In this document: piece by piece, positions 20,669-30,605 of the stretch
Layout of the letters: every line of letters starts with the position of its first letter
How positions within the stretch are numbered: the first letter of the stretch is position 1
From: Demequina sp. NBRC 110051
GTDB lineage: Bacteria; Actinomycetota; Actinomycetes; Actinomycetales; Demequinaceae
Direction: 5' to 3'
NCBI RefSeq assembly: GCF_002090055.1
Contig: NZ_BBRH01000009.1
Location: 62,001 to 126,000, forward strand
DNA: 64,000 bases
Notes under the pieces: generated by a model
What the model was told of the DNA's origin: nothing
The model's input: only the letters and a program-made list of their open reading frames with translations
Database searches by the model: none
Translations under genes and position numbers: made by a program

Positions 20669-20773
20669 GCCGGTGCAGGCGCGGGCGTGGGGGCGGCGGG
20701 CGCTGGCGCACGTGCGGGTCCGCATGGACATCAGCCGATGCCGTGGCTGGGTTGGCCAGGAGGGCTCAGGGGG

Positions 20774-21184
20774 CTACGTGGCCTCGGGGTCGTAGGGCGC
20801 GGCCGCGCTGGGCGCGCGTGACGTGGCGCGGTCCGATGGCGTGGCGGGGCCGCTGGCAGCACTCGCCCCGGCCGCGCCGGTCGCTCCCGCTGCGCCGGTC
20901 GCCCCCGCTGCGCCGGACGCGGCCGCTCGCGGAGCCGGTGCCGGCTCCGCGAGCGCCTCGCGGACAATGCGGCGCGGGTCGTACTGGCGCGGGTCATACT
21001 GGGACCAGTCCACGTCGCCGCCGACATCGCTCTTGAGCTGGTCCTTGCCCTGATTGACGTAGTCGCGTCCGCGCACCACCCAGTCGCGTAGCTGTTTGGC
21101 GTAGGCGGGCATCCGTTCGGGCCCGACCACCAGGATCGCGACCAGGATGATGACGAGGAGCTCGCCGCCGTTGATGCCAAACAC
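20774..21184 (-). CDS. tatB: Sec-independent protein translocase TatB
   Basis: Component of the twin-arginine export complex with TatA and TatC; 136 residues. One N-terminal membrane helix (MFGINGGELLVIILVAILVV), then the conserved GPERMP turn and an amphipathic helix (AYAKQLRDWVVRGRDYVNQ), then a long Ala/Gly/Thr/Pro-rich tail. GPERMP with a leading Glu in GGELL is the TatB rather than TatA pattern. It follows htrA by 17 bp, as in the mycobacterial sigE-rseA-htrA-tatB cluster. The tail is encoded by tandem 18-bp repeats and a 30-bp near-contiguous palindrome, so its length may vary between strains. Confidence 0.92.
   Translation of the reverse strand: MFGINGGELLVIILVAILVVGPERMPAYAKQLRDWVVRGRDYVNQGKDQLKSDVGGDVDWSQYDPRQYDPRRIVREALAEPAPAPRAAASGAAGATGAAGATGAAGASAASGPATPSDRATSRAPSAAAPYDPEAT
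20865..20918. repeat. Three tandem 18-bp units coding the TatB tail
   Basis: Units at 20865-20882, 20883-20900 and 20901-20918 share GC(C/T)CCCGCTGCGCCGG(T/A)C with a few changes in the first. On the tatB strand they encode repeated GAAGAT-type residues. Confidence 0.85.
20925..20954. repeat. 14-bp inverted repeat with 2-bp spacer in tatB
   Basis: GCTCGCGGAGCCGG and CCGGCTCCGCGAGC flank TG. A hairpin this strong in a coding region next to tandem repeats could stall translation or be a slippage or recombination point. Confidence 0.85.
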
Positions 21185-21201
21185 GCGACTATTGTGCCCG
21201 C

Positions 21202-22611
21202 TTACGGGGTCTCTTCGTACGTGACCTCGTTGCTCGAGCCGAGGGTGACGGTCACGTCGCGCTCGCTGTCGCCGTCCTGGACGGTGAGCACCACGTCGTC
21301 GCCGGCGTCCTTCGCGCGGATCGCGACGATGAGCTCATCGGATTGCGTGATGGGTCGACCGTCGATCGCGGTGATGACGTCGCCGGGCTCGATCCCGGCC
21401 TGATCGGCGGGCCCGTCGGCGACCACGCCGGCGTCGCTGTCGACCACCTGGACGCCCTCGCCGGTGTAGCGGCCGTCCAACTGGACGCCGATCACGGGGT
21501 AGGTGGCGACGCCGTTCTCGATGAGCTGCTCGGCGGTGCGCTGCGCCTGGTTCGACGGGATCGCGAAGCCCAGGCCGATGGAGCCCGTCTCGGACGTCGC
21601 GCCCGACAGGGTCGCGATGGCGGAGTTCACGCCGATGACCTCGCCGTTGGCGTTCAGCAGCGGGCCGCCCGAGTTGCCGGGGTTGATCGCCGCGTCGGTC
21701 TGGAGCGCGTCGATGTACGCCTGGGACTGGGTGTCGCCCGCGGTCACGGGCCGGTGCATCGAGGACACGATGCCCGTGGTGACGGTGCCCTCGAGCCCCA
21801 GCGGGGAGCCCACGGCGATGGTGGCGTCGCCCACCACGACCTCGTCGGAGTCGGCAAACGTCAGTGGCGTGAGACCGGTGACGTCGACCTTGATGACGGC
21901 GAGGTCGTAGTCGGCGGTCGCGCCGATGAGCTCGGCCGAGTGCTCGGAGCCGTCGGAGAACACCACGGTGATGTCGGTCGCGCCGTCGACCACGTGGTTG
22001 TTGGTAAGGATGTAGCCGTCGTCCTGAATCACGAAGCCGGACCCTGTGGCCTCGCCGCCCTGCATGGAGGATTCGATCGAGACCACCGAGGGCATCACGG
22101 CCGCGGCGACGGAGGCGACCGAGCCCTCGGGCCGGTCCACGCTCTCCCCGGTCGTCATCGACAGGGATGCGTTGGGCGAGGAGAACTCGTCGAACGCCCA
22201 TGCTCCCGCGACGCCGCCGCCGAGGCCCAGCAGCAGCGCGCCGGCGGCGATACCCGCGACGGCACCCGCGCCCACGCGGCCCTTCTTCTCCTTGACAGGT
22301 GCGACGGGCGCCGGCGCGCCGTAGCCGGAGCCGTCGTAGGCGGGCTGAGCGGTAGTGACGGTGCCGTCGGGTCCCGGGGTGAGCGGGGGCGTGTACGGGG
22401 CAGTCTCGTCGACCGGAGGGGCCGGGTGCGACGAAGCGGGCTGCGCGGGCCCAGCGGGCGCAGCAGGCGTGCTCGGCGCGACCGGCTGCTGCGCGGTGGG
22501 CGCCACCTGCGGCGCCTGGTGCGTGGGGATCACTTCGGTGTCATGGCCGGCTCCCGCGGGGGTCGAGCGCTGACCGTCATCGCGGGGCGAGGCAAAGGGG
22601 TTGTCAGTCAT
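21202..22611 (-). CDS. htrA: HtrA/DegP-like membrane-anchored serine protease with PDZ domain
   Basis: Envelope quality-control protease, 469 residues. A Pro/Ala-rich cytoplasmic tail (1-107) precedes KEKKGR and one membrane helix (about 115-140), placing the protease outside. The trypsin-fold domain has His206 (NNHVVDG), Asp236 (YDLAVI) and Ser314 (NPGNSGGPL). A PDZ domain with GVVADGPADQAGIEPGDVI occupies about 380-460. It follows the anti-sigma gene by 20 bp. In mycobacteria the same cluster responds to envelope stress through SigE, and the sigE promoter here probably drives it too. Confidence 0.95.
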   Translation of the reverse strand: MTDNPFASPRDDGQRSTPAGAGHDTEVIPTHQAPQVAPTAQQPVAPSTPAAPAGPAQPASSHPAPPVDETAPYTPPLTPGPDGTVTTAQPAYDGSGYGAPAPVAPVKEKKGRVGAGAVAGIAAGALLLGLGGGVAGAWAFDEFSSPNASLSMTTGESVDRPEGSVASVAAAVMPSVVSIESSMQGGEATGSGFVIQDDGYILTNNHVVDGATDITVVFSDGSEHSAELIGATADYDLAVIKVDVTGLTPLTFADSDEVVVGDATIAVGSPLGLEGTVTTGIVSSMHRPVTAGDTQSQAYIDALQTDAAINPGNSGGPLLNANGEVIGVNSAIATLSGATSETGSIGLGFAIPSNQAQRTAEQLIENGVATYPVIGVQLDGRYTGEGVQVVDSDAGVVADGPADQAGIEPGDVITAIDGRPITQSDELIVAIRAKDAGDDVVLTVQDGDSERDVTVTLGSSNEVTYEETP

Positions 22612-22631
22612 GAGGGGGCTCCTTACATCTG

Positions 22632-23480
22632 TCAGTTCCCGGTGACCGCCTCGGCAATCCTCTCCACGCCGTCAACGACGCGATCGAGGACCCCGGCAGG
22701 GTCATGGGAGGGGAAGGCGGCGGCGACGGCCTCGAGAGTGTCCGCCGCGCAGTCACAGGTGGCCGAGATCACGATCTCACCGCACTGCCACACAATCTGG
22801 CGCGGATTGTCGCCCACGAGGAACACCGTGAAGCCGTTGACCTCGGCCGAGTCGAACCGCTCGGCCAGGTCGTCGACAAGGGTGCCGCGTTGCTCGGTCA
22901 CCACAATGGCGTCGAGCCCGGCAAGCAGCGACTGGACCAACACGATTTCCCCATCGCTGTCCGTCACCATCTTGGCCTCGACCGGCACCAGGTCGGCGGA
23001 GTCCCATGCGGGGCTCGCCCAGTCGCGCAGCGCTTCACCGCTGCGCATGCTCGACGGCTCGTAGAACGTGACGGGAACCGCGGCTGCCTGGTCGGCGGAG
23101 CCCTCCGCGGATGCGAGCGTCACCTCCTCGGGCGCTCCGAGCGAGTACAGGACGCCCACGGAGGCGCCCAGCACGGCCATGACGAGCGCGAGCATCAGGA
23201 CCGGGTTGTGCCCGCGCCCCGAGGCGGCCCGCGCCACATGCTTGGACTCGCCCCGCGCGACCGCGGCCATGTGCTCGCGGTCCAGCAGTTGACGGGCGAA
23301 GGTCATGTCGATGCCGGCCGACGAGGTGCGCAGCGCCTCGCGCGCGGCGCGCAGGTCATCCCACCTCACGCGGCAGTCTGCGCACGCGTCAAGGTGCGCC
23401 ATCGCATCGGCCGTCTGCTCCGTACTCAGGCGATTGTCTAGCAGATCGTGGATGCGATCTCCGAGATGTGCGTCGCTCAC
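22632..23480 (-). CDS. rseA: Membrane anti-sigma factor (RseA-like)
   Basis: Product of 282 residues expected to hold the neighbouring ECF sigma factor inactive at the membrane. The N-terminal zinc anti-sigma domain has the His-x3-Cys-x2-Cys set H29, C33, C36 (HLDACADC). One membrane helix ([20 protein letters not shown]) near 91-113 separates it from an outer domain of about 165 residues with no recognised motif. It starts inside the sigE stop (ATGA overlap). Only the zinc-site region is strongly diagnostic; release would be by regulated cleavage or redox change of the zinc site. Confidence 0.9.
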   Translation of the reverse strand: MSDAHLGDRIHDLLDNRLSTEQTADAMAHLDACADCRVRWDDLRAAREALRTSSAGIDMTFARQLLDREHMAAVARGESKHVARAASGRGHNPVLMLALVMAVLGASVGVLYSLGAPEEVTLASAEGSADQAAAVPVTFYEPSSMRSGEALRDWASPAWDSADLVPVEAKMVTDSDGEIVLVQSLLAGLDAIVVTEQRGTLVDDLAERFDSAEVNGFTVFLVGDNPRQIVWQCGEIVISATCDCAADTLEAVAAAFPSHDPAGVLDRVVDGVERIAEAVTGN

Positions 23481-24073
23481 CCGTCACCTCGCGTCGGTGC
23501 GCGGTGAGCCAGGGACTCACGAAGCTTCGCACGGGCGCGAGACAGTCGGGAACGGACGGTGCCCATCTTGATGCCGAGCGTGGCGGCGATCTCCTCGTAG
23601 CTGAGGCCCTCGATGTCGGATAGCACCACGGCGGCGCGGTATTCCGGCTGAAGGTCGGCGAGGGCGGCGATGATGTCATCGCCCAGATGGGACATGTCGA
23701 AGGCGTCCTCGGGCTGTCCCGACCGCTCGTGGCGGTCGAAACTGTCGGACGTGGCGACAGAGGCATCGTCGTCGGCCATGAAGTCGAACCGGATGCGCTT
23801 CTTACGGCGCACACGGTCGAGGAACAGGTTGGTCGTGATGCGGTGCAGCCAGCCTTCGAAAGTGCCGGGCTTGTACTGCGACAGCGAGTTGAACACGCGG
23901 ATGAACACGTCCTGCGTGAGGTCCTCGGCGTCGTGCTGATTGCCCGTCAGGTGATAGGCCAGCCGGTACACCCGGCCGGAGTGCTCCTCGACGATGCGCT
24001 CCCACGTCAGGTCGTGCGAAGCGGTTGTTGGGGTCGCGGAGGACGCGGTCGAGATCTCCTGCGTCTGGGTCAT
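23477..24073 (-). CDS. sigE: ECF RNA polymerase sigma factor, SigE type
   Basis: Extracytoplasmic-function sigma factor of 198 residues. Region 2 contains the [20 protein letters not shown] motif for core and -10 contacts; region 4 has [19 protein letters not shown] with the HTH following ([17 protein letters not shown]). The ATG at 24073 was chosen because GGAGGGAAC precedes it; longer in-frame starts would run into the promoter. Gene order sigE-rseA-htrA-tatB with a divergent O-methyltransferase equals Rv1220c-Rv1224. It is autoregulated through the promoter at 24101-24127. Confidence 0.95.
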   Translation of the reverse strand: MTQTQEISTASSATPTTASHDLTWERIVEEHSGRVYRLAYHLTGNQHDAEDLTQDVFIRVFNSLSQYKPGTFEGWLHRITTNLFLDRVRRKKRIRFDFMADDDASVATSDSFDRHERSGQPEDAFDMSHLGDDIIAALADLQPEYRAAVVLSDIEGLSYEEIAATLGIKMGTVRSRLSRARAKLRESLAHRAPTRGDG

Positions 24074-24100
24074 GCGTGTTCCCTCCTCCACATTCGGCTC

Positions 24101-24127
24101 AACGGATGTCACTAGGACCATGTTCCC
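24101..24127 (-). promoter_or_regulatory. ECF (SigE-type) promoter of sigE
   Basis: On the minus strand GGGAAC is followed by CGTT after 17 bp, about 28 bp before the start codon. This is the -35/-10 pair of the actinobacterial SigE/ECF group (GGGAAC, 16-17 bp, CGTT), so the sigma factor likely activates its own operon. The divergent O-methyltransferase gene begins 72 bp away. Confidence 0.85.
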
Positions 24128-24198
24128 ATTCATTGCTGGGAGTTTGCTGAGACCCAAGTCCTTTGAAGCCGGATACGATGCGCACGAGGAGGCTAACG

Positions 24199-24834
24199 AT
24201 GAGCATCGAAGCGGCGAACTGGGCCTATAGCGAGGACTTCCGGCCCGAGGACCGCGTCCTCCTCGAGGCGCGTGACACGGCCGACCAGTTGGGCTGCACC
24301 CCCGTGCATCCCGGCGCGGGGCAGCTGTTGCAGGTGCTCGCGCAGGTCAGCGGGGCCCGCTCGATCGTCGAGATCGGCACCGGCGCGGGGGTTTCCACCA
24401 CCTATCTTCTGCGGGGCATGGGCGACGAGGGCGTCATCACCACGATCGACGTGGAGCCCGAGCACCACAAGGCCGCCAAGCGGACGTTGACGGCCGGCGG
24501 CTTCCGCCCCGAGCGCGCCCGCATGATCACCGGCCGCGCACTCGACGTGCTGCCCCGCCTCACCGATGGCGGCTACGACATGGTCCTGATCGACGCCCGC
24601 AAGGCGGAGTACCCCCAGTACCTCGAGCAGGCGCTGCGCCTGCTGAGGGTGGGCGGCATGGTCGTCATCGACAACTCGCTGTGGCACGGACGGGTCCCCG
24701 ACCCCGCCCAGCGGGACGAATCGACGACCGCCGTGCGCTCGACACTCAAGCTGGTGCGCGACGACGAACGCCTCACGGCGGTCTTGACCCCGTCAGGCGA
24801 CGGTCTGCTGATCGCCGTCAAGAACGCGCCCTAA
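24199..24834 (+). CDS. Class I SAM-dependent O-methyltransferase
   Basis: Product of 211 residues, catechol-O-methyltransferase-like family. The SAM loop [15 protein letters not shown] lies near 56-70, the acidic ribose contact in TIDVEPE near 84-90, and the metal-site aspartate in [10 protein letters not shown], with DNSLWHGRV later. The ATG at 24199 has GAGGAGG 8 bp upstream. It is divergent from sigE, as Rv1220c is in M. tuberculosis. The substrate is unknown; the cluster suggests, but does not prove, an envelope-stress link. Confidence 0.9.
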   Translation: MSIEAANWAYSEDFRPEDRVLLEARDTADQLGCTPVHPGAGQLLQVLAQVSGARSIVEIGTGAGVSTTYLLRGMGDEGVITTIDVEPEHHKAAKRTLTAGGFRPERARMITGRALDVLPRLTDGGYDMVLIDARKAEYPQYLEQALRLLRVGGMVVIDNSLWHGRVPDPAQRDESTTAVRSTLKLVRDDERLTAVLTPSGDGLLIAVKNAP

Positions 24835-24866
24835 CCCACCGGCCCCACCCCCACGGGGACATGCCA

Positions 24867-24902
24867 AAGTCCGGGCGGCCATGGCATCGGCCGTCCGGAC
24901 TT
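24867..24902. terminator. Convergent hairpin with the iterated motif in its loop
   Basis: AAGTCCGGGCGGCC and GGCCGTCCGGACTT pair over 14 bp with one G-T wobble around the loop ATGGCATC. It lies between the O-methyltransferase stop (24834) and the DUF3117 stop (24931). The loop and right arm contain GGCATCGGCC (24883-24892), an exact copy of the iterated 10-mer. Confidence 0.75.
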
Positions 24903-24930
24903 CAGGTGTGAAGAGTGAAGGGTGAGGCGC

Positions 24931-25098
24931 CTACTGAAGGGCGCCCGCGAGAGCGTCGCGCAGGGCCGCGACCTCGTCGGCGTTGATCTCGACGACCAGA
25001 CGGCCACCGCCCTCGAGCGGCACGCGCATCACATAGCCGCGACCCTCCTTCACGACCTCCATGGGGCCGTCACCGGTACGGGGCTTCATCGCAGCCAT
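24931..25098 (-). CDS. DUF3117 small protein
   Basis: Product of 55 residues, beginning MAAMKPRTGDGPMEVVKEGR and ending with an INADEVAALRDAL helix. It is the highly conserved actinobacterial DUF3117 family (Rv1211-like), of unknown function, predicted to fold as a small beta-sheet plus helix. The internal ATG at 25098 is used: family members start here, and GAGGAGAAA precedes it. It stands alone between the O-methyltransferase and the LOG gene. Confidence 0.9.
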   Translation of the reverse strand: MAAMKPRTGDGPMEVVKEGRGYVMRVPLEGGGRLVVEINADEVAALRDALAGALQ

Positions 25099-25205
25099 AT
25101 GCGTTTCTCCTCGAAAGCTCTCCTGCATGAGCCGCGCAGGCCGCGCGGCACCGCGTCCTATTCTACGGCCTCAGGACCATGGTCCCCGCACCGCGGTGAG
25201 GTGCG

Positions 25206-25979
25206 TCACATGCTTCCTGTGACCGGGCCCGGCTCGGGCTCGACCGGCCCCGTGCCCTCGCCGCGCGCGTAGTCGCTGACGATCGCGATGGCCTCCTCGA
25301 TGTCGTCGGTCACATGGAAGAGGTCCAGGTCGGTCTCGGCGGCCTTGCCGTCGGCGATCATGCTGCCTCGCAGCCACTCGACCAGGCCATCCCAGTACGC
25401 GTGGCCCACGAGCACGATCGGGAACCGCGTGATGGTGCGCGTCTGCACCAAGGTCAGGGCCTCGAACAGCTCGTCCATGGTGCCGAACCCACCGGGCAAC
25501 GCGATGAAGCCCTGCGCATACTTGACGAACATCGTCTTGCGCGCGAAGAAGTAGCGGAAGTTGATACCGAGGTTCACGTACCGATTGACGCCCTGCTCGA
25601 ATGGCAACTCGATGCCCAAGCCGATCGACACGCCGCCGGCCTCCTGCGCGCCCTTGTTCGCCGCCTCCATGACGCCCGGGCCGCCGCCGGTGATGACCGC
25701 GAAGCCCTCCTCCACCAGCCGCCTGCCGATGGTCTCCCCTTGCGCGTAGTCGGTCGCGCCCTCCTTGGTGCGAGCCGAACCGAACACCGAAATAGCAGGC
25801 CCGATCTCGGCGAGGGCGCCGAAGCCCTCGACGAACTCGCTCTGAATGCGCAGCACGCGCCACGGGTCCTCGTGCAGCCAGTCCGGGGCCTCCTGGTGGC
25901 CCAGCAGCCGCCCGGAGGTCGAGCTCTGGGGAATGTTGCGCCCGCGCAGCAGCACGGGTCCCTTGCGGTACTCACTCAT
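25206..25979 (-). CDS. LOG-family protein (TIGR00730, lysine-decarboxylase-like fold)
   Basis: Product of 257 residues of the LONELY GUY family; characterised members cleave nucleoside 5'-monophosphates (cytokinin ribotides or AMP) to base and ribose-5-phosphate. Both signatures are present: GGGPGVMEAANKGA near 101-114 and PGGFGTMDELFEAL near 170-183, which carry the catalytic Arg/Glu environment. An N-terminal extension of about 60 residues is the long actinobacterial form. Its neighbours, dapE and DUF3117, are those of Rv1205. The older label lysine decarboxylase is not supported. Confidence 0.9.
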   Translation of the reverse strand: MSEYRKGPVLLRGRNIPQSSTSGRLLGHQEAPDWLHEDPWRVLRIQSEFVEGFGALAEIGPAISVFGSARTKEGATDYAQGETIGRRLVEEGFAVITGGGPGVMEAANKGAQEAGGVSIGLGIELPFEQGVNRYVNLGINFRYFFARKTMFVKYAQGFIALPGGFGTMDELFEALTLVQTRTITRFPIVLVGHAYWDGLVEWLRGSMIADGKAAETDLDLFHVTDDIEEAIAIVSDYARGEGTGPVEPEPGPVTGSM

Positions 25980-25997
25980 GGGTTCCTCCTCGGATAG

Positions 25998-26012
25998 GGC
26001 CGATGCCGTGGC
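25998..26012. repeat. Intergenic copy of the iterated motif
   Basis: GGCCGATGCCGTGGC, 15 of 15 bases identical to the 17427 copy, lying in the 66-bp gap between dapE and the LOG gene. Confidence 0.8.
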
Positions 26013-26045
26013 TCGCTCGCGTGCCTGCTTCGCCGTGGGTGGGGG

Positions 26046-27143
26046 TCAGGCCGTGAGCCATGCCTCCAGTCCCGCGCGGCACGCGTGGATGTCGGACGCC
26101 GGGCAGCGTTCGTCGTCGGCGTGGGCAAGCTCGGGGTCGCCCGGGCCGTAGTTCACGGCGGGGATGCCGAGCGCGCCGAAGCGGGCCACGTCGGTCCAGC
26201 CCACCTTCGCGCGCGGTGCGCCGCCGCCCGCCGCGGCGACGGAGGCGGCGAAGGACCGCGCGAGTTCAGCGTCGAGTCCCGGGCGACAGCCCGCGGCGAG
26301 GTCGGTCCACTCGAGGCTGTAATCGGCGATGCCGGAGCCGGCGACGACGGCCTCGACGTGTGCCTGGGCCTCGGCCACCGACTTGTCGGGCGCGAAGCGG
26401 TAGTTGACGGTGACCGTCGCGGCGTCGGGGATGACGTTGCCGGCGATGCCGCCGCGCACGCCCACCGCGTTGAGACCCTCGCGGTACTCGAGGCCGTCCA
26501 CGGTGACCGTCGCGGGCTCGTAGGCGGCGAGGGCGGTCAGGAGCGGCGCGAGTCCGTGGATCGCGTTCACGCCCTTCCATGCGCGGGCGCTGTGCGCGGC
26601 GCGGCCACGCACCGTGATGTCGGCGCGGAGGGTGCCGTTGCAGCCGCCCTCGATCGTGGCACTGGTGGGCTCCCCGAGAACCGCGAAGTCCGCCTCGAGC
26701 AGGTGGGGGTGGTGGCGCGACAGGCGGCCCAGTCCGTTCTTGGACTCCTCGACCTCCTCGTGGTCGTACAGCACCCAGGTGACGTCGCGCGCGGGCTCGG
26801 TGAGCTGCGCGGCGAGGCTCAGCATGACGGCCACCCCGGCCTTCATGTCGACGCTGCCGCGGCCCACGAGGGTCGTGCCGTCGTCCTGCCACGTGTGCGG
26901 GACGTTGTCCTTGATGGGCACGGTGTCGAGGTGGCCGGCGACCAGCACGCGCTCGGGGCGTCCCAGTTCGGTGCGGGCGATGAGCGCGTCGCCGTCGCGG
27001 GTGACGCTCAGGTGCGGGGCGTGGGCCGCAAGCGCCGTCTCGACGGCATCGGCGATGGCGTGCTCGCCGCCGCTGACGGAGGGGATGTCGATGAGCGCCG
27101 CCGCGAGCTGGTCGACGGGAACGGTGAGGTCGAGTGCGGCCAT
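26046..27143 (-). CDS. dapE: Succinyl-diaminopimelate desuccinylase
   Basis: Releases LL-diaminopimelate and succinate in the succinylase branch of lysine and peptidoglycan synthesis. It is an M20-family di-zinc enzyme of 365 residues. Metal ligands are visible in [10 protein letters not shown] (His, Asp), [12 protein letters not shown] (bridging Asp) and DHEEVEES (Glu-Glu). [10 protein letters not shown] and the lid-domain [10 protein letters not shown] match DapE rather than ArgE. Divergent from dapD, sharing a 119-bp promoter region. dapD and dapC are nearby, so most of the branch is clustered. Confidence 0.94.
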   Translation of the reverse strand: MAALDLTVPVDQLAAALIDIPSVSGGEHAIADAVETALAAHAPHLSVTRDGDALIARTELGRPERVLVAGHLDTVPIKDNVPHTWQDDGTTLVGRGSVDMKAGVAVMLSLAAQLTEPARDVTWVLYDHEEVEESKNGLGRLSRHHPHLLEADFAVLGEPTSATIEGGCNGTLRADITVRGRAAHSARAWKGVNAIHGLAPLLTALAAYEPATVTVDGLEYREGLNAVGVRGGIAGNVIPDAATVTVNYRFAPDKSVAEAQAHVEAVVAGSGIADYSLEWTDLAAGCRPGLDAELARSFAASVAAAGGGAPRAKVGWTDVARFGALGIPAVNYGPGDPELAHADDERCPASDIHACRAGLEAWLTA

Positions 27144-27262
27144 GCGGTCAGCCTAACCAGGCGGCCGTGCACAGCCGCGCACCCTGCCGGGCGTCCACGC
27201 TGTCAATCTGCGCGATGCCCGCCCGCCCGGCCGTGGTGGGGGCCGCACGTAGGATGGGCGCC

Positions 27263-28210
27263 ATGACGCGACCTGCCTACGGATTCGGCCTGGCCACCTA
27301 CGACGCCGAGGGCATTGCCCTCGACACCTGGTACCCCTCCCCCGCGCTCGGTGAGGCACCCGCGGGCCAGCAGATCCCCGATGCGCTGGTGGAGGCCGAG
27401 CGCTCTGACGCCTTGCGCGGCGTCACGATCCGCGCGGTGCGCACGGTCATCGACCTCGACGCCGCTCCCGCCTCCGTCGAGGACGCCTACCTGCGCCTGC
27501 ACCTGCTGTCGCACCGCCTCGTGCAGCCGCACGGCCTGAACCTTGACGGCGTGTTCGGCGCGCTCACCAACGTGGTCTGGACCTCCGCGGGGCCCTGCGC
27601 GATCGCGGGCATCGAGGGTGTTCGCCTGCGCTTCCGCGCCGCCGGCCAGGAGCTCACGGTCTATGGGATCGACAAGTTCCCGCGCCTGGTGGACTACGTG
27701 GTGCCGTCGGGCGTGCGCATCGCCGACGCGGACCGCGTGCGCCTGGGCGCCCACCTCGCCGAGGGCACCACTGTCATGCACGAGGGCTTCGTGAACTTCA
27801 ACGCCGGCACCCTAGGCCACTCGATGGTCGAGGGCCGCATCTCGGCCGGCGTGGTGGTCCACGACGGCGCCGACATCGGCGGCGGCGCCTCCATCATGGG
27901 CACGCTCTCGGGCGGCGGCAAGGAGGTCGTCTCGATCGGCGCGCGCTCGCTGCTGGGCGCGAACGCGGGAGTCGGCATCGCCCTCGGCGAGGACTGCGTC
28001 GTCGAGGCGGGCACGTACATCACCGCCGGCACTAAGGTCACGCTCAAGGGCCGCACCGACGAGGACGGCAACCCCGTCATCGTGAAGGCCCGTGAACTGT
28101 CAGGCCAGGACGGGATCCAGTTCTGGCGCAACTCGGTCACCGGAGCCATCGAGGCCGTTGCGCGCAAGGGCTCGGGCATCGAGCTCAATGCCGCGCTCCA
28201 CGCCAACTGA
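27263..28210 (+). CDS. dapD: Tetrahydrodipicolinate N-succinyltransferase
   Basis: Transfers succinyl from succinyl-CoA to tetrahydrodipicolinate. It is 315 residues, the length of the actinobacterial subtype. The C-terminal half has hexapeptide repeats typical of left-handed beta-helix transferases (for example [20 protein letters not shown] and [19 protein letters not shown]). The ATG at 27263 ([14 protein letters not shown]) is preferred to in-frame ATGs at 27134 and 27254 because homology begins here. Divergent from dapE. Confidence 0.93.
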   Translation: MTRPAYGFGLATYDAEGIALDTWYPSPALGEAPAGQQIPDALVEAERSDALRGVTIRAVRTVIDLDAAPASVEDAYLRLHLLSHRLVQPHGLNLDGVFGALTNVVWTSAGPCAIAGIEGVRLRFRAAGQELTVYGIDKFPRLVDYVVPSGVRIADADRVRLGAHLAEGTTVMHEGFVNFNAGTLGHSMVEGRISAGVVVHDGADIGGGASIMGTLSGGGKEVVSIGARSLLGANAGVGIALGEDCVVEAGTYITAGTKVTLKGRTDEDGNPVIVKARELSGQDGIQFWRNSVTGAIEAVARKGSGIELNAALHAN

Positions 28211-28239
28211 GCTGAGCGCGCCCTGATGAGCCTGACCCG

Positions 28240-29151
28240 ATGAGCGCCTCCCGGCGTCGCGGGCGCGGCGCTGGCTGGCTCGCGCTCGTCCTGATCGTCG
28301 CCGTCACCGTCGCGGCGGTGGTGTACGTGCCGCGCCTGTGGGAACGCTACGGCGACGAGTACTTCGCGTCGTCGCGCTGCACCGTCACCGTCGGCGATCG
28401 CACCGACTCCAAGACCGCGGAGCAGGCGAACAACATCGCCATCATCGTCGCGGGATCGATGCGCTGGGGCCTGCCCGCCCGCGCGGCCACGATCGCCGTC
28501 GCCACGGCGATCCAGGAAAGTACGCTGCGCAACATCGACTACGGCGACCGCGACAGCATCGGCCTGTTCCAACAACGCCCCTCGCAGGGCTGGGGATCGG
28601 TCGACGAGATCATGGATCCGTATTACGCGACCGACCGGTTCTACGAGGCCCTCATCAAGGTCTCGAACTGGCAGGACGCGGAGATCACCGATGCCGCGCA
28701 GGCCGTCCAGCGCTCAGGCTTCCCCGAGGCCTATGCCGACCACGAGGAGGAGGGCCGCCTGTGGGCCTCCGCGCTCACCGGCAACGGCGGCACAGTGGTC
28801 TGCGACCTCGACCCCGCGAGCGACCCCTCCACGGCGGCCGCGTTCACCGATCGCATCGCCGCTGACTTCGGCACCGGCGCGTTCGAGGTCACGGCCGTGG
28901 GCGTGGCCGGCAGCGACGGCGCCGGGTCGGATGCCGCACTGCGGGTGGCCGGCGCGGACTCCACGTGGGACCGCGCCGTCCAGGAATGGGCCGTCGCCGC
29001 GGCAGCCGTCGAAGGGGTGACGGTCGTGTCGGGCTCGGCCGGCACCTGGATCCGCGCCGAGGCGACCGTGACCGTCTCCCCCTCTCCCGGCGCCGTGACC
29101 GGCGGCGAGGGCACGGAGGTGTGGCTGCGCACGGCCGCGCCCGCCGACTAA
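28240..29151 (+). CDS. Membrane-anchored lysozyme-fold (transglycosylase-like) protein
   Basis: Product of 303 residues. A basic N-terminus ([10 protein letters not shown]) is followed by one membrane helix (GWLALVLIVAVTVAAVVYV), so the rest lies outside. Residues about 60-170 resemble a lytic-transglycosylase core: IAVATAIQESTLRNI contains the candidate catalytic Glu, then DSIGLFQQRPSQGWG. Homologues are sometimes labelled heavy-metal transporters, which the sequence does not support. The C-terminal 100 residues are Ala/Thr/Val-rich with a possible small beta domain. It starts 29 bp after dapD, so a link to cell-wall synthesis is reasonable inference. Confidence 0.78.
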   Translation: MSASRRRGRGAGWLALVLIVAVTVAAVVYVPRLWERYGDEYFASSRCTVTVGDRTDSKTAEQANNIAIIVAGSMRWGLPARAATIAVATAIQESTLRNIDYGDRDSIGLFQQRPSQGWGSVDEIMDPYYATDRFYEALIKVSNWQDAEITDAAQAVQRSGFPEAYADHEEEGRLWASALTGNGGTVVCDLDPASDPSTAAAFTDRIAADFGTGAFEVTAVGVAGSDGAGSDAALRVAGADSTWDRAVQEWAVAAAAVEGVTVVSGSAGTWIRAEATVTVSPSPGAVTGGEGTEVWLRTAAPAD

Positions 29152-29163
29152 CCCCCGCCCCCC

Positions 29164-29193
29164 GGTGGCGCAAATGTCCTCGTTCGCGCCACC
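29164..29193 (+). terminator. Possible terminator after the lysozyme-fold gene
   Basis: GGTGGCGC (29164-29171) and GCGCCACC (29186-29193) form an 8-bp stem with a 14-base loop, 12 bp after the stop at 29151. No T run follows. Confidence 0.5.
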
Positions 29194-29258
29194 TCGGCGT
29201 GGCGGATCTCCGTCCACCTGGAAGGTCAGGCCGCACGAGAGGGGCGGTGGCGGGCTGG

Positions 29259-30548
<1,290 letters not shown>

Positions 30549-30605
30549 TCCGAAAACCCTCCAGGGCACCGCAGCGCCATTGTGTGCGTTCGCTTGAGGG
30601 CGAGT

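Larger units (their letters stand above)
20436..20773. other. 338-bp gene-free stretch with several repeat tracts
   Basis: Between tatB (stop 20774) and trpS (start 20435). It holds four 13-bp tandem repeats (20497-20548), a pair of inverted 11-mers (20548-20558 and 20612-20622), a GCGGGC hexamer tract (20645-20668) and a one-mismatch copy of the iterated motif (20733-20748). The trpS promoter must lie in it, but I cannot pick a convincing -35/-10 pair. Confidence 0.7.

Noticed and set aside
20543-20731. 62-codon minus-strand frame between trpS and tatB
   Set aside because: Arg/Ala/Thr-rich translation of the repeat tract, with no ribosome binding site.
20436-20773. T-box or tryptophan leader for trpS
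   Set aside because: No T-box core, specifier loop or Trp-rich leader peptide could be found; the stretch is repeats.
25206-25979. Lysine decarboxylase
   Set aside because: The PGGFGTMDE and GGGPGVMEAANKG motifs are those of LOG phosphoribohydrolases; the PLP-dependent lysine decarboxylase fold is unrelated.
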